NCBI GenBank assembly: GCA_040414485.1
Contig: JBEDUK010000056.1
Span: forward strand, 12,327 to 76,326
Direction: 5' to 3'
DNA length: 64,000 nt
Origin: JBEDUK01 sp040414485
Lineage (GTDB): Bacteria > Actinomycetota > UBA4738
Shown here: positions 33,891-42,311 of the stretch, one piece after another
Position numbering within the stretch: the first letter of the stretch is position 1
Layout of the letters: every line of letters begins with the position of its first letter
Made by a program: the position numbers and the translations under genes
The notes under the pieces: model-generated
Seen by the model: only the letters and a program-made list of their open reading frames with translations
What the model was told of the DNA's origin: nothing
Database searches by the model: none

Positions 33891-35218
33891 TCGATGTACC
33901 CCAGCTGACGAAGGTGCTCCAGGACCTCAGGTTCGGTCTCGATCTGCTCGCCGAGGACAGCCTCATCGGTCGGCAGGTACTCGCTCAGCGCAGCAGCGGC
34001 GCCAGGGTCTTCCAGGACACCGGCCTCCATTCGGTTCGTCCCCAGCCGAAACAGCCGCTCATACCGGTCACCGGGCGCGCACAGCAGCTTCTGGTTCCCT
34101 CGTATCACGGCAACCTTCTCATGGCCGTACGCGATCGCCTCCGCAAGGATCGCCCGGTCCTCAACAGGTCCCAGGAACGACCGGCCATCTCCCGCCGGAA
34201 TGTCGACCCCTGCGGCATCACCCAGCGTCGCGTGGAGGTCGACGAGCGAGACGTTTCCGCCCACCTCCTGTGCCGGCACATCCGGCCCCACGACGATCAT
34301 GGGGATCAACAGATGCACCTGAAAGAGATTGTGTCCGTGGCCCGTCCCGGCAATGTTGCGCGGATCGAAGAAGTTCGCGCACTCCTCGTCCCTGTGCTCC
34401 CAGAACTCTTCGCCGTGGTCGGATGTAACCGCCACCACCGTCCGCTCGAGCGCCCCCAGGGTCCGCAGTCCCCCCCAGAGATCTCCAAGCGCGGCGTCGA
34501 CCGACCGGAGCGCAGCATCATAGAGGCGAACACGCCCCTCGCGGTACCGCTCGAAGCCCGGATCGTCCACACGATCGTTCCGTGACGTGTACGCCCACCG
34601 TCGGTAGGCCCTTCCGCGTGGGACCCGTCCGAACGAATTGCGAAATGAGCGCCGCACATCCAGAGGCTCATGCGCGTCGCCGAGATGGAGCCAAAGCAGG
34701 TACGGTCCGTCCTGTTCTCGTATCCACCGAAGGGCGCGTCGGACGATGGAGTGCGCTGGCCGTTCCAGGAGCTCCTGACGCTGATACCGCCCACGGATCG
34801 GAAGGCTTGCGTTCCAAACTGCGATCATCGCCATCGTCCGGTAGCCAACGCTGGAGAGTCGTTCGGGGAGCGTCATCACGTCGGCAGGGAGCACCGTGGG
34901 GAGGCTCTCCTTGCTGAGGTTCTTCGGATCCCCGACGATCACGCCGCCTCCGTGCCGGTGGGGATAGAGCCCCGTGTGGAGGGAGGCAACGGCCGGGCAG
35001 GTCCAAGACGACACGCTGTGCGCCGACGTGCAGTGGGTGGCCTGAGGAAGCAATGAGTTGAGGAACGGGGTTGTCTCGCGCCCATAGCCGTAGGCGGACA
35101 AGCGGTCCCGCCGCATGCAGTCGACCGTCACCAGGATCAGGTTCGGCCGTCTGGATGCTCCGTTGAGCGCACGCGCGAAGGCGGAGGAGGTGCCCGCAGT
35201 GGGCGAGGAGCGGTCCAT
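33887..35218 (-). CDS. Sulfatase-like alkaline-phosphatase-superfamily enzyme A
   Basis: The fold signs are LILVTVDCMRRDRL (metal Asp33), the nucleophile region SSWTCPAVASLHTGLYPHRH and VTSDHGEEFWEH. In a sulfatase the motif is C/S-x-P-x-R; here it is T-C-P-A-V (Thr73), with no Cys or Ser in the modified position and no Arg. The enzyme is therefore probably a phosphatase, phosphodiesterase or transferase. No signal peptide is evident. It ends LRQLGYIE, as in many sulfatase-family proteins. Start ATG 35218 is eight bases after TAGACT. It is coupled to the polymerase gene. Confidence 0.8.
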   Translation of the reverse strand: MDRSSPTAGTSSAFARALNGASRRPNLILVTVDCMRRDRLSAYGYGRETTPFLNSLLPQATHCTSAHSVSSWTCPAVASLHTGLYPHRHGGGVIVGDPKNLSKESLPTVLPADVMTLPERLSSVGYRTMAMIAVWNASLPIRGRYQRQELLERPAHSIVRRALRWIREQDGPYLLWLHLGDAHEPLDVRRSFRNSFGRVPRGRAYRRWAYTSRNDRVDDPGFERYREGRVRLYDAALRSVDAALGDLWGGLRTLGALERTVVAVTSDHGEEFWEHRDEECANFFDPRNIAGTGHGHNLFQVHLLIPMIVVGPDVPAQEVGGNVSLVDLHATLGDAAGVDIPAGDGRSFLGPVEDRAILAEAIAYGHEKVAVIRGNQKLLCAPGDRYERLFRLGTNRMEAGVLEDPGAAAALSEYLPTDEAVLGEQIETEPEVLEHLRQLGYIE

Positions 35219-35226
35219 GGCGGCAC

Positions 35227-35232
35227 AGTCTA
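35227..35232 (-). promoter_or_regulatory. Probable leaderless promoter of sulfatase-like gene A (-10 box)
   Basis: Minus-strand TAGACT followed by 8 bases and the ATG at 35218. A -10 box needs about 7 bases to the transcription start, so the mRNA should begin at or next to the start codon. No Shine-Dalgarno is present. Confidence 0.5.
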
Positions 35233-35277
35233 TCGTCGCCGAAGGTGCCACGCCCGGGTCGCGGCTGTGCCATCACC

Positions 35278-35283
35278 TATACT
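35278..35283 (+). promoter_or_regulatory. Probable leaderless promoter of the phosphodiesterase-like gene (-10 box)
   Basis: TATACT, then CCGGCCC (7 bases), then ATG at 35291: the spacing of a leaderless transcript. It shares a 72-base gap with the opposing leaderless promoter of gene A. Confidence 0.55.
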
Positions 35284-35290
35284 CCGGCCC

Positions 35291-36916
35291 ATGACTCGCG
35301 CCCTCGTCGTCGGGTTCGACGGCGCCTTGCTCCACCTGTGCGATCGCTTCATCGCGGAAGGCCGAATGCCGACGTTGGCTTCCATTGGCGAGAGCGGCGC
35401 ATCCGGGGAGCTGTTGTCCGTGAATCCGTACAACAGTGCCGTCGCGTGGTCGTCGCTGATGACTGGGACGAATCCGGGTCGTCACGGCGTGTATGACTTC
35501 GTGCTTCCGCTCAATGGCGATTACGGATACCGGGTCGCCACGCGCCGCGACCGACGGGTCCCGGCATTGTGGAATCGCGTCAGTGAAGCCGGCGGCCGAG
35601 TGGCGGTCGTCAACATTCCGATGACGTTCCCGGCGGAGCCCGTCAACGGGGTCATGGTCTCCGGGATGGATGCGCCCGGCCTCGACTCCCGCGCCGTTCA
35701 CCCCTCCTCGCACCTCGCCGAGCTGCGACGCAGCAGCCCCGACTACCGGATCGTGTCGAAGGCCGCCCGGGACGCTGCCGCTGGAAATTTCGAAGCGGCC
35801 GAACGAGAGCTCGACCAGGTGATGCGCGCCCGCGCACGGTACGTGAGCTCCCTGATCAGCAATCGAGACTTCGATCTCGTCATCGTGAATCTGGAGGCGA
35901 CCGACGGCGCACACCACTTCTTCTGGCAGCACCACGACCCGTCGCACCCGAGGCACGATCCCGCGCTCGCGTCGAAGTTCGGAGACACGATCGGCCGCGT
36001 GTACTCGGCCGCGGACGAAGAGCTCGGGAGGCTGATCGAATCGTACGATCCCGACACCGTGTTCGTCCTCTCCGACCATGGCGGTGTCGGAACCTCGGAT
36101 TGGGTGGTGTTCATGAACGATTGGCTCTTGCGAATCGGCATGCTCGCCCTTGACCCCAAGCCGGTCGCGTCGGTAGGGCAGCGTCTCTATGGGGAGGCGA
36201 AGAACCGCCTGTCCGTTCCCGCTCGTCAGGCGCTCAGACCCATCTTCGGCAAGGTGCTCCAGAAGGCGAAGAAGGCCGCCTTGTACGGGGACTTCAACTG
36301 GTCGATGTCAAGCGCCTATGCATTGATGCAACCGGCCGTCTGGCTCAACATGCGCGGACGCGAGCCGGCGGGCACGGTCACGGACAACGAAGCGGGTCAG
36401 GTCAGGGCCGACATCATCGGCGCCGCTGCCGAGCTCCGCCTGCCGGATGGGATCAGAGTCTTCGACGATGCCACGCCAGGCGACTCCCTCTATGTTGGTG
36501 ACGCGCCGCACAGTCCCGACGTCATCTTCGAGCTCGCAGCAGGAATGCACATCCGATCGCGAAACACCATGGCTCGACCGACACACCTGGGCCGGCTGAC
36601 CGAGCTCGGCACGTATCTGCCCTCGGGCGTGCATTCTCCGCGGGGGATGATCTCGGCCGCTGGGCGCGGGATCGTGCGACGAGGTCGCGTCGGACCTGGG
36701 CACATCTATCAGGTCACCCCTTCGATTCTGGAAATCCTGGGAATCCCGGCTCCAGCGCTTGACGGCCGCCCGTTCGACTTCGTCGAGCCACCGCCTCAGC
36801 CTCACGGCGTTGCACCGGCGGTGGTCACGAGCGATGCGGCACAAGAGGCATATCTGAACGAAGAGGAGGAGGCCGAGGTTCTGGACCGCCTCCGCGGATT
36901 GGGGTACGTGGACTAG
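35291..36916 (+). CDS. Type I phosphodiesterase/nucleotide pyrophosphatase-like protein (enzyme B)
   Basis: An alkaline-phosphatase-superfamily enzyme of the NPP branch: VVGFDGALLHLCDRFI (metal Asp10), GRMPTLASIG, the nucleophile region NSAVAWSSLMTGTNPGRHG with Ser49 in the likely nucleophile position, VNLEATDGAHHFFWQHHDP and VLSDHGG. It is cytosolic by sequence, with no signal peptide, 541 residues. It ends LRGLGYVD, the same tail as the sulfatase-like proteins. It may hydrolyse or transfer phosphodiesters or sulfo-groups on sugars or nucleotides; substrate unknown. Its stop is 6 bases from that of converging gene C. Confidence 0.8.
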   Translation: MTRALVVGFDGALLHLCDRFIAEGRMPTLASIGESGASGELLSVNPYNSAVAWSSLMTGTNPGRHGVYDFVLPLNGDYGYRVATRRDRRVPALWNRVSEAGGRVAVVNIPMTFPAEPVNGVMVSGMDAPGLDSRAVHPSSHLAELRRSSPDYRIVSKAARDAAAGNFEAAERELDQVMRARARYVSSLISNRDFDLVIVNLEATDGAHHFFWQHHDPSHPRHDPALASKFGDTIGRVYSAADEELGRLIESYDPDTVFVLSDHGGVGTSDWVVFMNDWLLRIGMLALDPKPVASVGQRLYGEAKNRLSVPARQALRPIFGKVLQKAKKAALYGDFNWSMSSAYALMQPAVWLNMRGREPAGTVTDNEAGQVRADIIGAAAELRLPDGIRVFDDATPGDSLYVGDAPHSPDVIFELAAGMHIRSRNTMARPTHLGRLTELGTYLPSGVHSPRGMISAAGRGIVRRGRVGPGHIYQVTPSILEILGIPAPALDGRPFDFVEPPPQPHGVAPAVVTSDAAQEAYLNEEEEAEVLDRLRGLGYVD

Positions 36917-36922
36917 CACGAC

Positions 36923-38302
36923 CTAGTCGATGTATCCGAGTTCCCTCAGATGGGCGGCGATCTCCAGGTCCGCCGCCTCACCCACTTCATGCGTCGGCTG
37001 CGTGCCTCTCCTGGCCAGCCATGCGTCCCGAAGCGGGCGGAAGCGTTCCAGATCCCCGCTGCGACCCCCTGACAGGTTGTTGCATTCCTGCGGGTCGGTT
37101 GACAGATCGTAGAGATATTCTCGACCCGTTTCGAGCGCGACATACTTCGTACCACCATCGTGGATGGCAACGCCCGCATTCTGGATCAATGGGGGCAAGT
37201 TGTTCGCTTTCCCCGTTGCCTCCAGCTCCGCCAGTGTCTCGGGAGAGATCCTGCGAGCCGTGGACTCGTACTCGCTGATGCAGGGTCCGGTTGTCAGCAC
37301 GTTCTCCGCATCGCCGTCGGCCACGCCTCGCAACCATGCGGCCAGGCTTCGCGTTGAAACGGTGTCTTCGACCCAACCCGGCCCGATATTCAATCGATAG
37401 CCCCAGATGACCAGCGGGACGTGCAGGAGCGTCTCGTGAAGCGAGGACGTGTGTCCGAACAACCCGTGGTCCCCGATGTTCTCGCCGTGGTCAGAAGTGA
37501 ACACGACGACACATGGGCGCCCCCGTTCCTCGACGGCATCCACGATCTGCCCCAGCAAAGAATCCTCATAGCGCGCGCTGTGCCAGTACAGCGACCTGAA
37601 CGTCTGGACGAATTCCTGGGAACATTCCTCAAGCCCAAGCGAATAGCGAAGGAAACGTGAGCCGGATACCTCGAAGGTCTTGCGGCGCTTCCAAGGCGGG
37701 AACGGATAGAACGGCCTGGGTGGGTTGTACGGCGTGTGAACCTCCATGAGGTTCAGGAAGGCGAACAACGGACGCGGATCGCTCGACCCGGCGCGGCGCG
37801 CGAAGGCGGCCACGGTTGCCTGGCCGCCACGGTCGATCTTGCCTGCCAGCCGGCCGAGCTTGCGCAGATACTTGCTCACGGCTCCGCTGGGGAGGCGTAC
37901 GCGGTCGCTCATCTCATGGAATTCGGCGAATCCCCGCTCAAAACCGCCCCATTTGCTGACCCATGCGTTGCAGCTCGCGGCCCAGGTCGCGTAGCCGCGC
38001 AATCCAAGCACCTCCGGCAGCCAATCCCCCTCCAAGTTCCGCAGGGCCCTCGCCGGCGACGTGGGCTTCGAGCCCGACCACTCCACGCATTCGTTGTGGA
38101 TGCCGTGCTCGGTGGGGAGTTGGCCGGACATCATTGACACGGTGGACGGCAGCGTCCATGGCGCAGCCGAGATCGCGTTTCGATAGGCCACTCCTTCGCG
38201 ACATGCGCGTTGAAGGCTCGGCGATGGAAACGGCCCTCCCCAGGGTTTGAATGCGTCGGCACGCGCCGTATCGCAGATGACGAGCACGATGTCGGGCGTC
38301 AT
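36923..38302 (-). CDS. Sulfatase-like alkaline-phosphatase-superfamily enzyme C
   Basis: DIVLVICDTARADAF gives metal-binding Asp11; the nucleophile motif is PWTLPSTVSMMSG with Thr50, Pro52 and Thr54 where a sulfatase has Cys/Ser, Pro and Arg. SDHGENIGDHGLFGHTSSLH (from residue 270) carries the second metal site. It is closely related to D and E (same motifs and a shared ending LRELGYID). It cannot use formylglycine at this position, so sulfate-ester hydrolysis is doubtful. No signal peptide. Its start is preceded by a duplicated leader and small ORF whose stop overlaps its TAGGAG ribosome-binding site. Confidence 0.82.
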   Translation of the reverse strand: MTPDIVLVICDTARADAFKPWGGPFPSPSLQRACREGVAYRNAISAAPWTLPSTVSMMSGQLPTEHGIHNECVEWSGSKPTSPARALRNLEGDWLPEVLGLRGYATWAASCNAWVSKWGGFERGFAEFHEMSDRVRLPSGAVSKYLRKLGRLAGKIDRGGQATVAAFARRAGSSDPRPLFAFLNLMEVHTPYNPPRPFYPFPPWKRRKTFEVSGSRFLRYSLGLEECSQEFVQTFRSLYWHSARYEDSLLGQIVDAVEERGRPCVVVFTSDHGENIGDHGLFGHTSSLHETLLHVPLVIWGYRLNIGPGWVEDTVSTRSLAAWLRGVADGDAENVLTTGPCISEYESTARRISPETLAELEATGKANNLPPLIQNAGVAIHDGGTKYVALETGREYLYDLSTDPQECNNLSGGRSGDLERFRPLRDAWLARRGTQPTHEVGEAADLEIAAHLRELGYID

Positions 38303-38611
38303 GAGTTGCTCCTACGCCGAGCGGCCCATCGGGCGGTCGATGGCAAGCACAACGGCGCGCTCGGCGAGCTTGATCCCGGTGGCCCGATCTGGGTCGCGGC
38401 CATGTCGGTACTCCATCTGGCAGTGCACATCCATTGCGGTGACTCCCGGTGATAACCCCTTGTGAACCATGACCAACCCACCGACTTATGAGGCCACCGG
38501 CGGATACACCACATCCGGTGAGGGACCTGTCCCCGCCGGCCCGATCGACCCCGGGGCAACCCGAACGTCCGGCATCACCCTGGCGCTGAGATGAAGTATA
38601 GAGTGGGGCGC
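38303..38611 (-). promoter_or_regulatory. Duplicated leader, copy 2, upstream of sulfatase-like gene C
   Basis: Read on the minus strand it opens with GCGCCCCACT then CTATACTTCATC (-10 TATACT), then CGCCAGGGTGATGCC, AGGTCCC, GTATCCGCCGGTGG, GGTTGGTC, ATCACCGGGAGT, a small ORF with GGGCCACCGG, and GGCCGCTCGGCGTAGGAGC ending 7 bases before ATG 38302. These blocks are in the same order in copy 1 at 22,152-22,514, upstream of an unrelated gene on the other strand. The core 5' end is the best matched. Confidence 0.75.
38312..38434 (-). CDS. Small conserved upstream ORF, copy 2 (40 residues)
   Basis: ATG 38434 lies eight bases after GGGAG; the stop TAG (38312-38314) is nine bases before gene C and forms part of its binding site. 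The peptide begins MDVHCQMEYRHG, has the core DRATGIKLAERA and ends in GRSA. Against the first copy (22325-22504) the ten core codons differ at five: two synonymous and three conservative (Ile/Val, Lys/Arg, Glu/Asp). That pattern suggests selection on the peptide. Function unknown. Confidence 0.55.
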   Translation of the reverse strand: MDVHCQMEYRHGRDPDRATGIKLAERAVVLAIDRPMGRSA

Positions 38612-38893
38612 CGGGGTCCTTCCATGTTGCCTGGCCTCTCGGCAACCAACTGAAGCCAGAGAGCGCCGTCCTCGCCAAGCCTTCGTCCGGCGGTGGAGGA
38701 TCCTCCTGGGCCATGAGCAACGCTCGCGGGCCGCGCTGAGCTTGGGCGCTCGACGGCGACAGACGACCTCCGTGCCAGCTCTGGGCGCACGTGCGCCGCT
38801 TCTGGCCAACCTTGGCTCAGCTACAGATCCCGAGGGCCCACGGGACCTGCTCCTCCCCAAGTGGGCGGCGGATCCTATGGTAGCTTGAGCCCC
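38612..38893. other. Intergenic remainder before sulfotransferase 2
   Basis: The rest of the 591-base divergent gap. No coding sequence is recognised. Its right edge holds the -10 box of sulfotransferase 2 (38881-38886). Confidence 0.4.
38881..38886 (+). promoter_or_regulatory. Probable leaderless promoter of sulfotransferase 2 (-10 box)
   Basis: TAGCTT, then 7 bases (GAGCCCC), then ATG at 38894. TATGGT at 38876-38881 is an alternative that would give a 5-base leader. Confidence 0.42.
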
Positions 38894-39760
38894 ATGAGGC
38901 CGTGGGACCAGGCGCGTATTCGCGCGCGGATCGTTGCCGTTCGGGGACGCACATTGTCCTCGCTACTGACCCATCGTGTGGGCCTGCTGCCCGACTACGC
39001 CATTATCGGCACGCAACGGGGAGGCACCACATCGCTGTTCCGCTACCTGGAGCGCCACCCGCTGCATGTGTCACCAAGCGTGCGTAAAGAGACCCATTTC
39101 TTCGACCGTAATTTTGACAAGGGAGAGAATTGGTATCGCTCCCACTTCCCCACCCAGCGCGGCCGCCGCACCATTGAGCGTCGGCTGGGAAGTCCGGTTG
39201 TCCTCGGAGAAGCGACGCCGGGATATCTGGCGCATCCCGCCGCCCCTCGCCGGATGGCCGCCGTGGCGCCCGATGCGAAGCTCGTTCTGCTGCTGCGCAA
39301 TCCGGTCGATAGGGCCTACTCACAGTATTGCTGGGACGCCAAGCGAGGTCGGACCACACTGTCATTCCGTGACGCCGTCCGTCGCGAGCTTGCTTCCAAT
39401 GGCCGTCAAGCCGGCGCTGCTTCGACGGACCTGTCGGCAAAGGACGCTGTCGCCCCTGGCTATGTCAGCCGCGGGCACTATGCCGTTCAGCTGCAGCGCT
39501 GGTTGTTGTTCTTCGACCGTGATCAGATGCTGATCATTGCGAGCGAGGACTTCTTCGCCCAACCCCAGCGCACGCTGCTCCGTGTACAAGTCTTCCTGGG
39601 CCTGCCGGCGCGGAGTCTCGCAGCATACGATCAGCAGAACGCGACGGAGGCCCCTCCGATCGACCCGGAGACCCGCGGCGATCTCGCGGACCATTACGCG
39701 GAGCACAACCGCCGACTCTGCGACCTCTTGGGTCGCGACATGGGATGGAACGGACGCTGA
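38894..39760 (+). CDS. Sulfotransferase family protein 2 (heparan-sulfotransferase-like)
   Basis: DYAIIGTQRGGTTSLFRYLE (5'-phosphosulfate loop, residues about 35-50) and VLLLRNPVDRAYSQYCWDAK (3'-phosphate site) belong to the sulfotransferase family that includes glycosaminoglycan N- and O-sulfotransferases. KETHFFDRNFDKG lies between them, as in that family. 288 residues from ATG 38894, without a signal peptide or membrane anchor. It overlaps sulfatase-like gene D by 16 bases (39745-39760), so the two are translationally coupled and probably act on the same material. Confidence 0.87.
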   Translation: MRPWDQARIRARIVAVRGRTLSSLLTHRVGLLPDYAIIGTQRGGTTSLFRYLERHPLHVSPSVRKETHFFDRNFDKGENWYRSHFPTQRGRRTIERRLGSPVVLGEATPGYLAHPAAPRRMAAVAPDAKLVLLLRNPVDRAYSQYCWDAKRGRTTLSFRDAVRRELASNGRQAGAASTDLSAKDAVAPGYVSRGHYAVQLQRWLLFFDRDQMLIIASEDFFAQPQRTLLRVQVFLGLPARSLAAYDQQNATEAPPIDPETRGDLADHYAEHNRRLCDLLGRDMGWNGR

Positions 39761-41196
39761 CATTGCGCTCGGATGGCGCGCCACCAAACCTCATGCTCCT
39801 GGTCTTGGACACCACGCGCGCGGACGCATACCGTCCATGGGGAGGCGCACGCGCACCAACGATGGAGTCGCTGGCCCGTTCAGGCCTCGTGTACGAGCGG
39901 GCGATCTCCTCCGCGCCATGGACGCTCCCATCCACGGTTTCCATCTTCACCGGTCGGCTTCCGACGGCGCACGGCATCACCGGCGATGCGCTGCTCAGTC
40001 GAGGAGGTCGGCTCAGCTCGCCGGCAAGCGCCGTCGGGCAGTACGGAGGCGGCTGGCTCCCCGAGCGACTCGGTCAACTCGGCTATCGCACGTTCGGGAT
40101 CAGCTGCAATCCATGGGTCGGCACCTGGGGAGGATTCTGTCGCGGATTCGATCGCTTCCGGGACGTCCGGCCCTGGAGCCGCAAACCCCGCAATCGTGTG
40201 GACCGAAGGATCAGACGGCTACGCCAGACGCACTTGCTTCCCGGTGCTGATCACGGCGGAACCGAGGCCTTCCGAACATTTCGTCGCATGGTCGCCGATG
40301 ACGACGAACGACCGACCAGCGCACGACCGTGGTTCGCGTATGTGAACCTGATGGAGGCGCACGCGCCGTATGACCCGCCCCTCCGCTTCAGTCCCGTCAT
40401 CCAAGGCGACAACGGGTCGGGCCGGCTGGGAACGCTGATGTCCCAGTTCCGGCAGGTGCCACTCCGGGTGCACCCCACCCCTGGGTACCTTCGACATATA
40501 GGGTCTCTCTACAGGGCCTCCACCCAATACCAGGATTGGCTGGTGGGCCGCTTCGTGGATCACGCACTCTCATATGAGCGCCCGCTGGTGCTCGTCGTGG
40601 TGGGTGACCACGGAGAGAACCTGGGTGACCACGGGCTGTTCTCACACCATTCCTCTCTCCATGACACGCTTCTGCACGTGCCGCTCCTGATTTGGTCATC
40701 GGACGGCGCATTCGGCCAGGCGAGGATCGGTGATCCGATCTCGACGTTGGGCTTGAGCGCCTGGCTGCAAGCGTGCGCCGCCGGTGCGCCATCAGAGCCT
40801 CCACAACCCGATGGCGCGGTTGTCAGCGAGTACGAGTCGACCGCTCATCACACTGCCCTGCCGCTTGAGCTTCGGGCGCGGGAGTCGATCGAGGGGGCCC
40901 TGCCCGCTCTCGTGAATTCGCCGGGGTTCGCGGTGCACGCGGGGAACCTGAAATATGTGTCGGTCGACGGGACTGCGGACCGCATCTACGACCTCGCCGC
41001 AGATCCGATGGAGAAGACGAACTTGCTGGAGAAGGATCCCGGACTCGCTCATCGCTTCGAGGCTTTTCGCAGCGATTGGCTGGAGCGGCGCGCCAAGCAA
41101 CCGACATATTCCGAGACGTGGGACGCGAGCGATATCACTCCCCAATCGGAGGAGGAGATCGCGGAACAACTGAGAGTGCTCGGCTACATTGAGTGA
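39745..41196 (+). CDS. Sulfatase-like alkaline-phosphatase-superfamily enzyme D
   Basis: Paralogue of C and E: LMLLVLDTTRADAYRPWGG (Asp22), PWTLPSTVSIFTGRLPTAHG (Thr60, and Thr instead of Arg), VVGDHGENLGDHGLFSHHSS, ending LRVLGYIE. 483 residues. The ATG at 39745 lies inside the end of sulfotransferase gene 2, so a sulfate donor enzyme and a sulfatase-fold enzyme are translated as a pair. As the formylglycine residue is missing, a phospho- or transferase role is more likely than sulfate removal. No signal peptide is visible. Confidence 0.82.
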   Translation: MERTLTLRSDGAPPNLMLLVLDTTRADAYRPWGGARAPTMESLARSGLVYERAISSAPWTLPSTVSIFTGRLPTAHGITGDALLSRGGRLSSPASAVGQYGGGWLPERLGQLGYRTFGISCNPWVGTWGGFCRGFDRFRDVRPWSRKPRNRVDRRIRRLRQTHLLPGADHGGTEAFRTFRRMVADDDERPTSARPWFAYVNLMEAHAPYDPPLRFSPVIQGDNGSGRLGTLMSQFRQVPLRVHPTPGYLRHIGSLYRASTQYQDWLVGRFVDHALSYERPLVLVVVGDHGENLGDHGLFSHHSSLHDTLLHVPLLIWSSDGAFGQARIGDPISTLGLSAWLQACAAGAPSEPPQPDGAVVSEYESTAHHTALPLELRARESIEGALPALVNSPGFAVHAGNLKYVSVDGTADRIYDLAADPMEKTNLLEKDPGLAHRFEAFRSDWLERRAKQPTYSETWDASDITPQSEEEIAEQLRVLGYIE

Positions 41197-41230
41197 CGCG
41201 TTGACGTGTCGGCACGCCAGCGCCCAACAG

Positions 41231-41259
41231 TTGGCGGGCCAGCGCGAGTCCGGTATCCT
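41231..41259 (+). promoter_or_regulatory. Candidate promoter of sulfotransferase 3
   Basis: TTGGCG (41231-41236), 17-base spacer, TATCCT (41254-41259). Expected transcription start near 41266, giving about 59 bases to the ATG at 41325, which has GAGAGG seven bases upstream. Confidence 0.45.
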
Positions 41260-41324
41260 GCGGCCTCGCTGCTGCTTCACGTACCCGACCTGATCGTCGA
41301 CTGTCACCTATGAGAGGTTCAACC

Positions 41325-42176
41325 ATGGCCGGAATGATCCGCCGCTTTCCTCACAGTCCCCCGCGAGTTGTTCCTCTCGCAGGGGCATATGTCGCATCGA
41401 CCATCGCCGGCTACCGAGAGCGCGATCTGTTCTCTCATGTGGAGTCCTATTGCATGTTCGCCGGTTACCCTCGGAGCGGGCACAGCCTCGTCGGCTCGCT
41501 TCTGGATGCGCATCCGGACATGGTCATCGCCCACGAGTTGAATGCGCTTGGCTTCATCCGAGCGCGTTTTCGCAGGGCTCAGCTCTACTCATTGATCTTG
41601 AACAACTCGCGCATGATTGCGGCGCTGGGCCGCCAAGAGACTGGGTATTCCTATGAGGTTCCCAATCAGTGGCAGGGCCGGTTCCGCACCATCCGCGTGA
41701 TCGGAGACAAGAACGCGATGGGTGCGACTCTCCGCCTCGGGCGCCGGCCCTACCTTCTGGATCGGCTTCAGCGGGTCGTCCGGGATCCTGTCCGCTTCGT
41801 TCACATCGTCAGGAATCCGTACGACAACATCAGCACCATCGCCAGGCGGGACGATCTCACGCTTGAACAGGCCACAGCCTTCTACCTGAACCTGTCGACG
41901 ACCGCTCTTTCAATCACACGACGCGTCGGGCAGGACCACGTCATGGTGGTGCGGCACGAATCGTTCGTTGCCGACGCGAAGGCCGCGCTGAAGGAGCTGT
42001 GCTCGTTCCTGGGCGTGACCTCGCCGGATGACTACCTGGACGCCTGCGCGAGCATCGTCTACGAATCGCCGCACATGAGTCGCCACGACTCGCCCTGGAC
42101 ACCTGATTCAATCCGTAGCCTCGAACGGGAGATGAAGCGGTTCCCGTTCTTCGAAGGTTACAGTTGGGACACCTGA
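41325..42176 (+). CDS. Sulfotransferase family protein 3
   Basis: GYPRSGHSLVGSLLDAHP (5'-phosphosulfate loop, from residue 47; SGH in place of the usual SGT) and HIVRNPYDNISTI (3'-phosphate site) identify the family. 283 residues from ATG 41325, which has GAGAGG seven bases upstream; ATG 41310 is less likely. It is a clear paralogue of sulfotransferase 4 over its whole length (shared LLDAHPD.VIAHEL.ALGFI, QWQGRFRT, RVVRDPVR and a final Trp-Asp). They lie on either side of the flippase gene, so they arose by duplication. Confidence 0.83.
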   Translation: MAGMIRRFPHSPPRVVPLAGAYVASTIAGYRERDLFSHVESYCMFAGYPRSGHSLVGSLLDAHPDMVIAHELNALGFIRARFRRAQLYSLILNNSRMIAALGRQETGYSYEVPNQWQGRFRTIRVIGDKNAMGATLRLGRRPYLLDRLQRVVRDPVRFVHIVRNPYDNISTIARRDDLTLEQATAFYLNLSTTALSITRRVGQDHVMVVRHESFVADAKAALKELCSFLGVTSPDDYLDACASIVYESPHMSRHDSPWTPDSIRSLEREMKRFPFFEGYSWDT

Positions 42177-42311
42177 GTCACGTTGTCCGCGGGCCAGGGC
42201 TGCCCGGCTGAATCCAACGCCCGCCCGCAGACCGGCCCTTTTCGCAGGCGGCCGCAGTCATCAGAGACCGCGTGCGTGCGCTGGGCCCAGCTCGCCCAGG
42301 CTTCATCCCGC

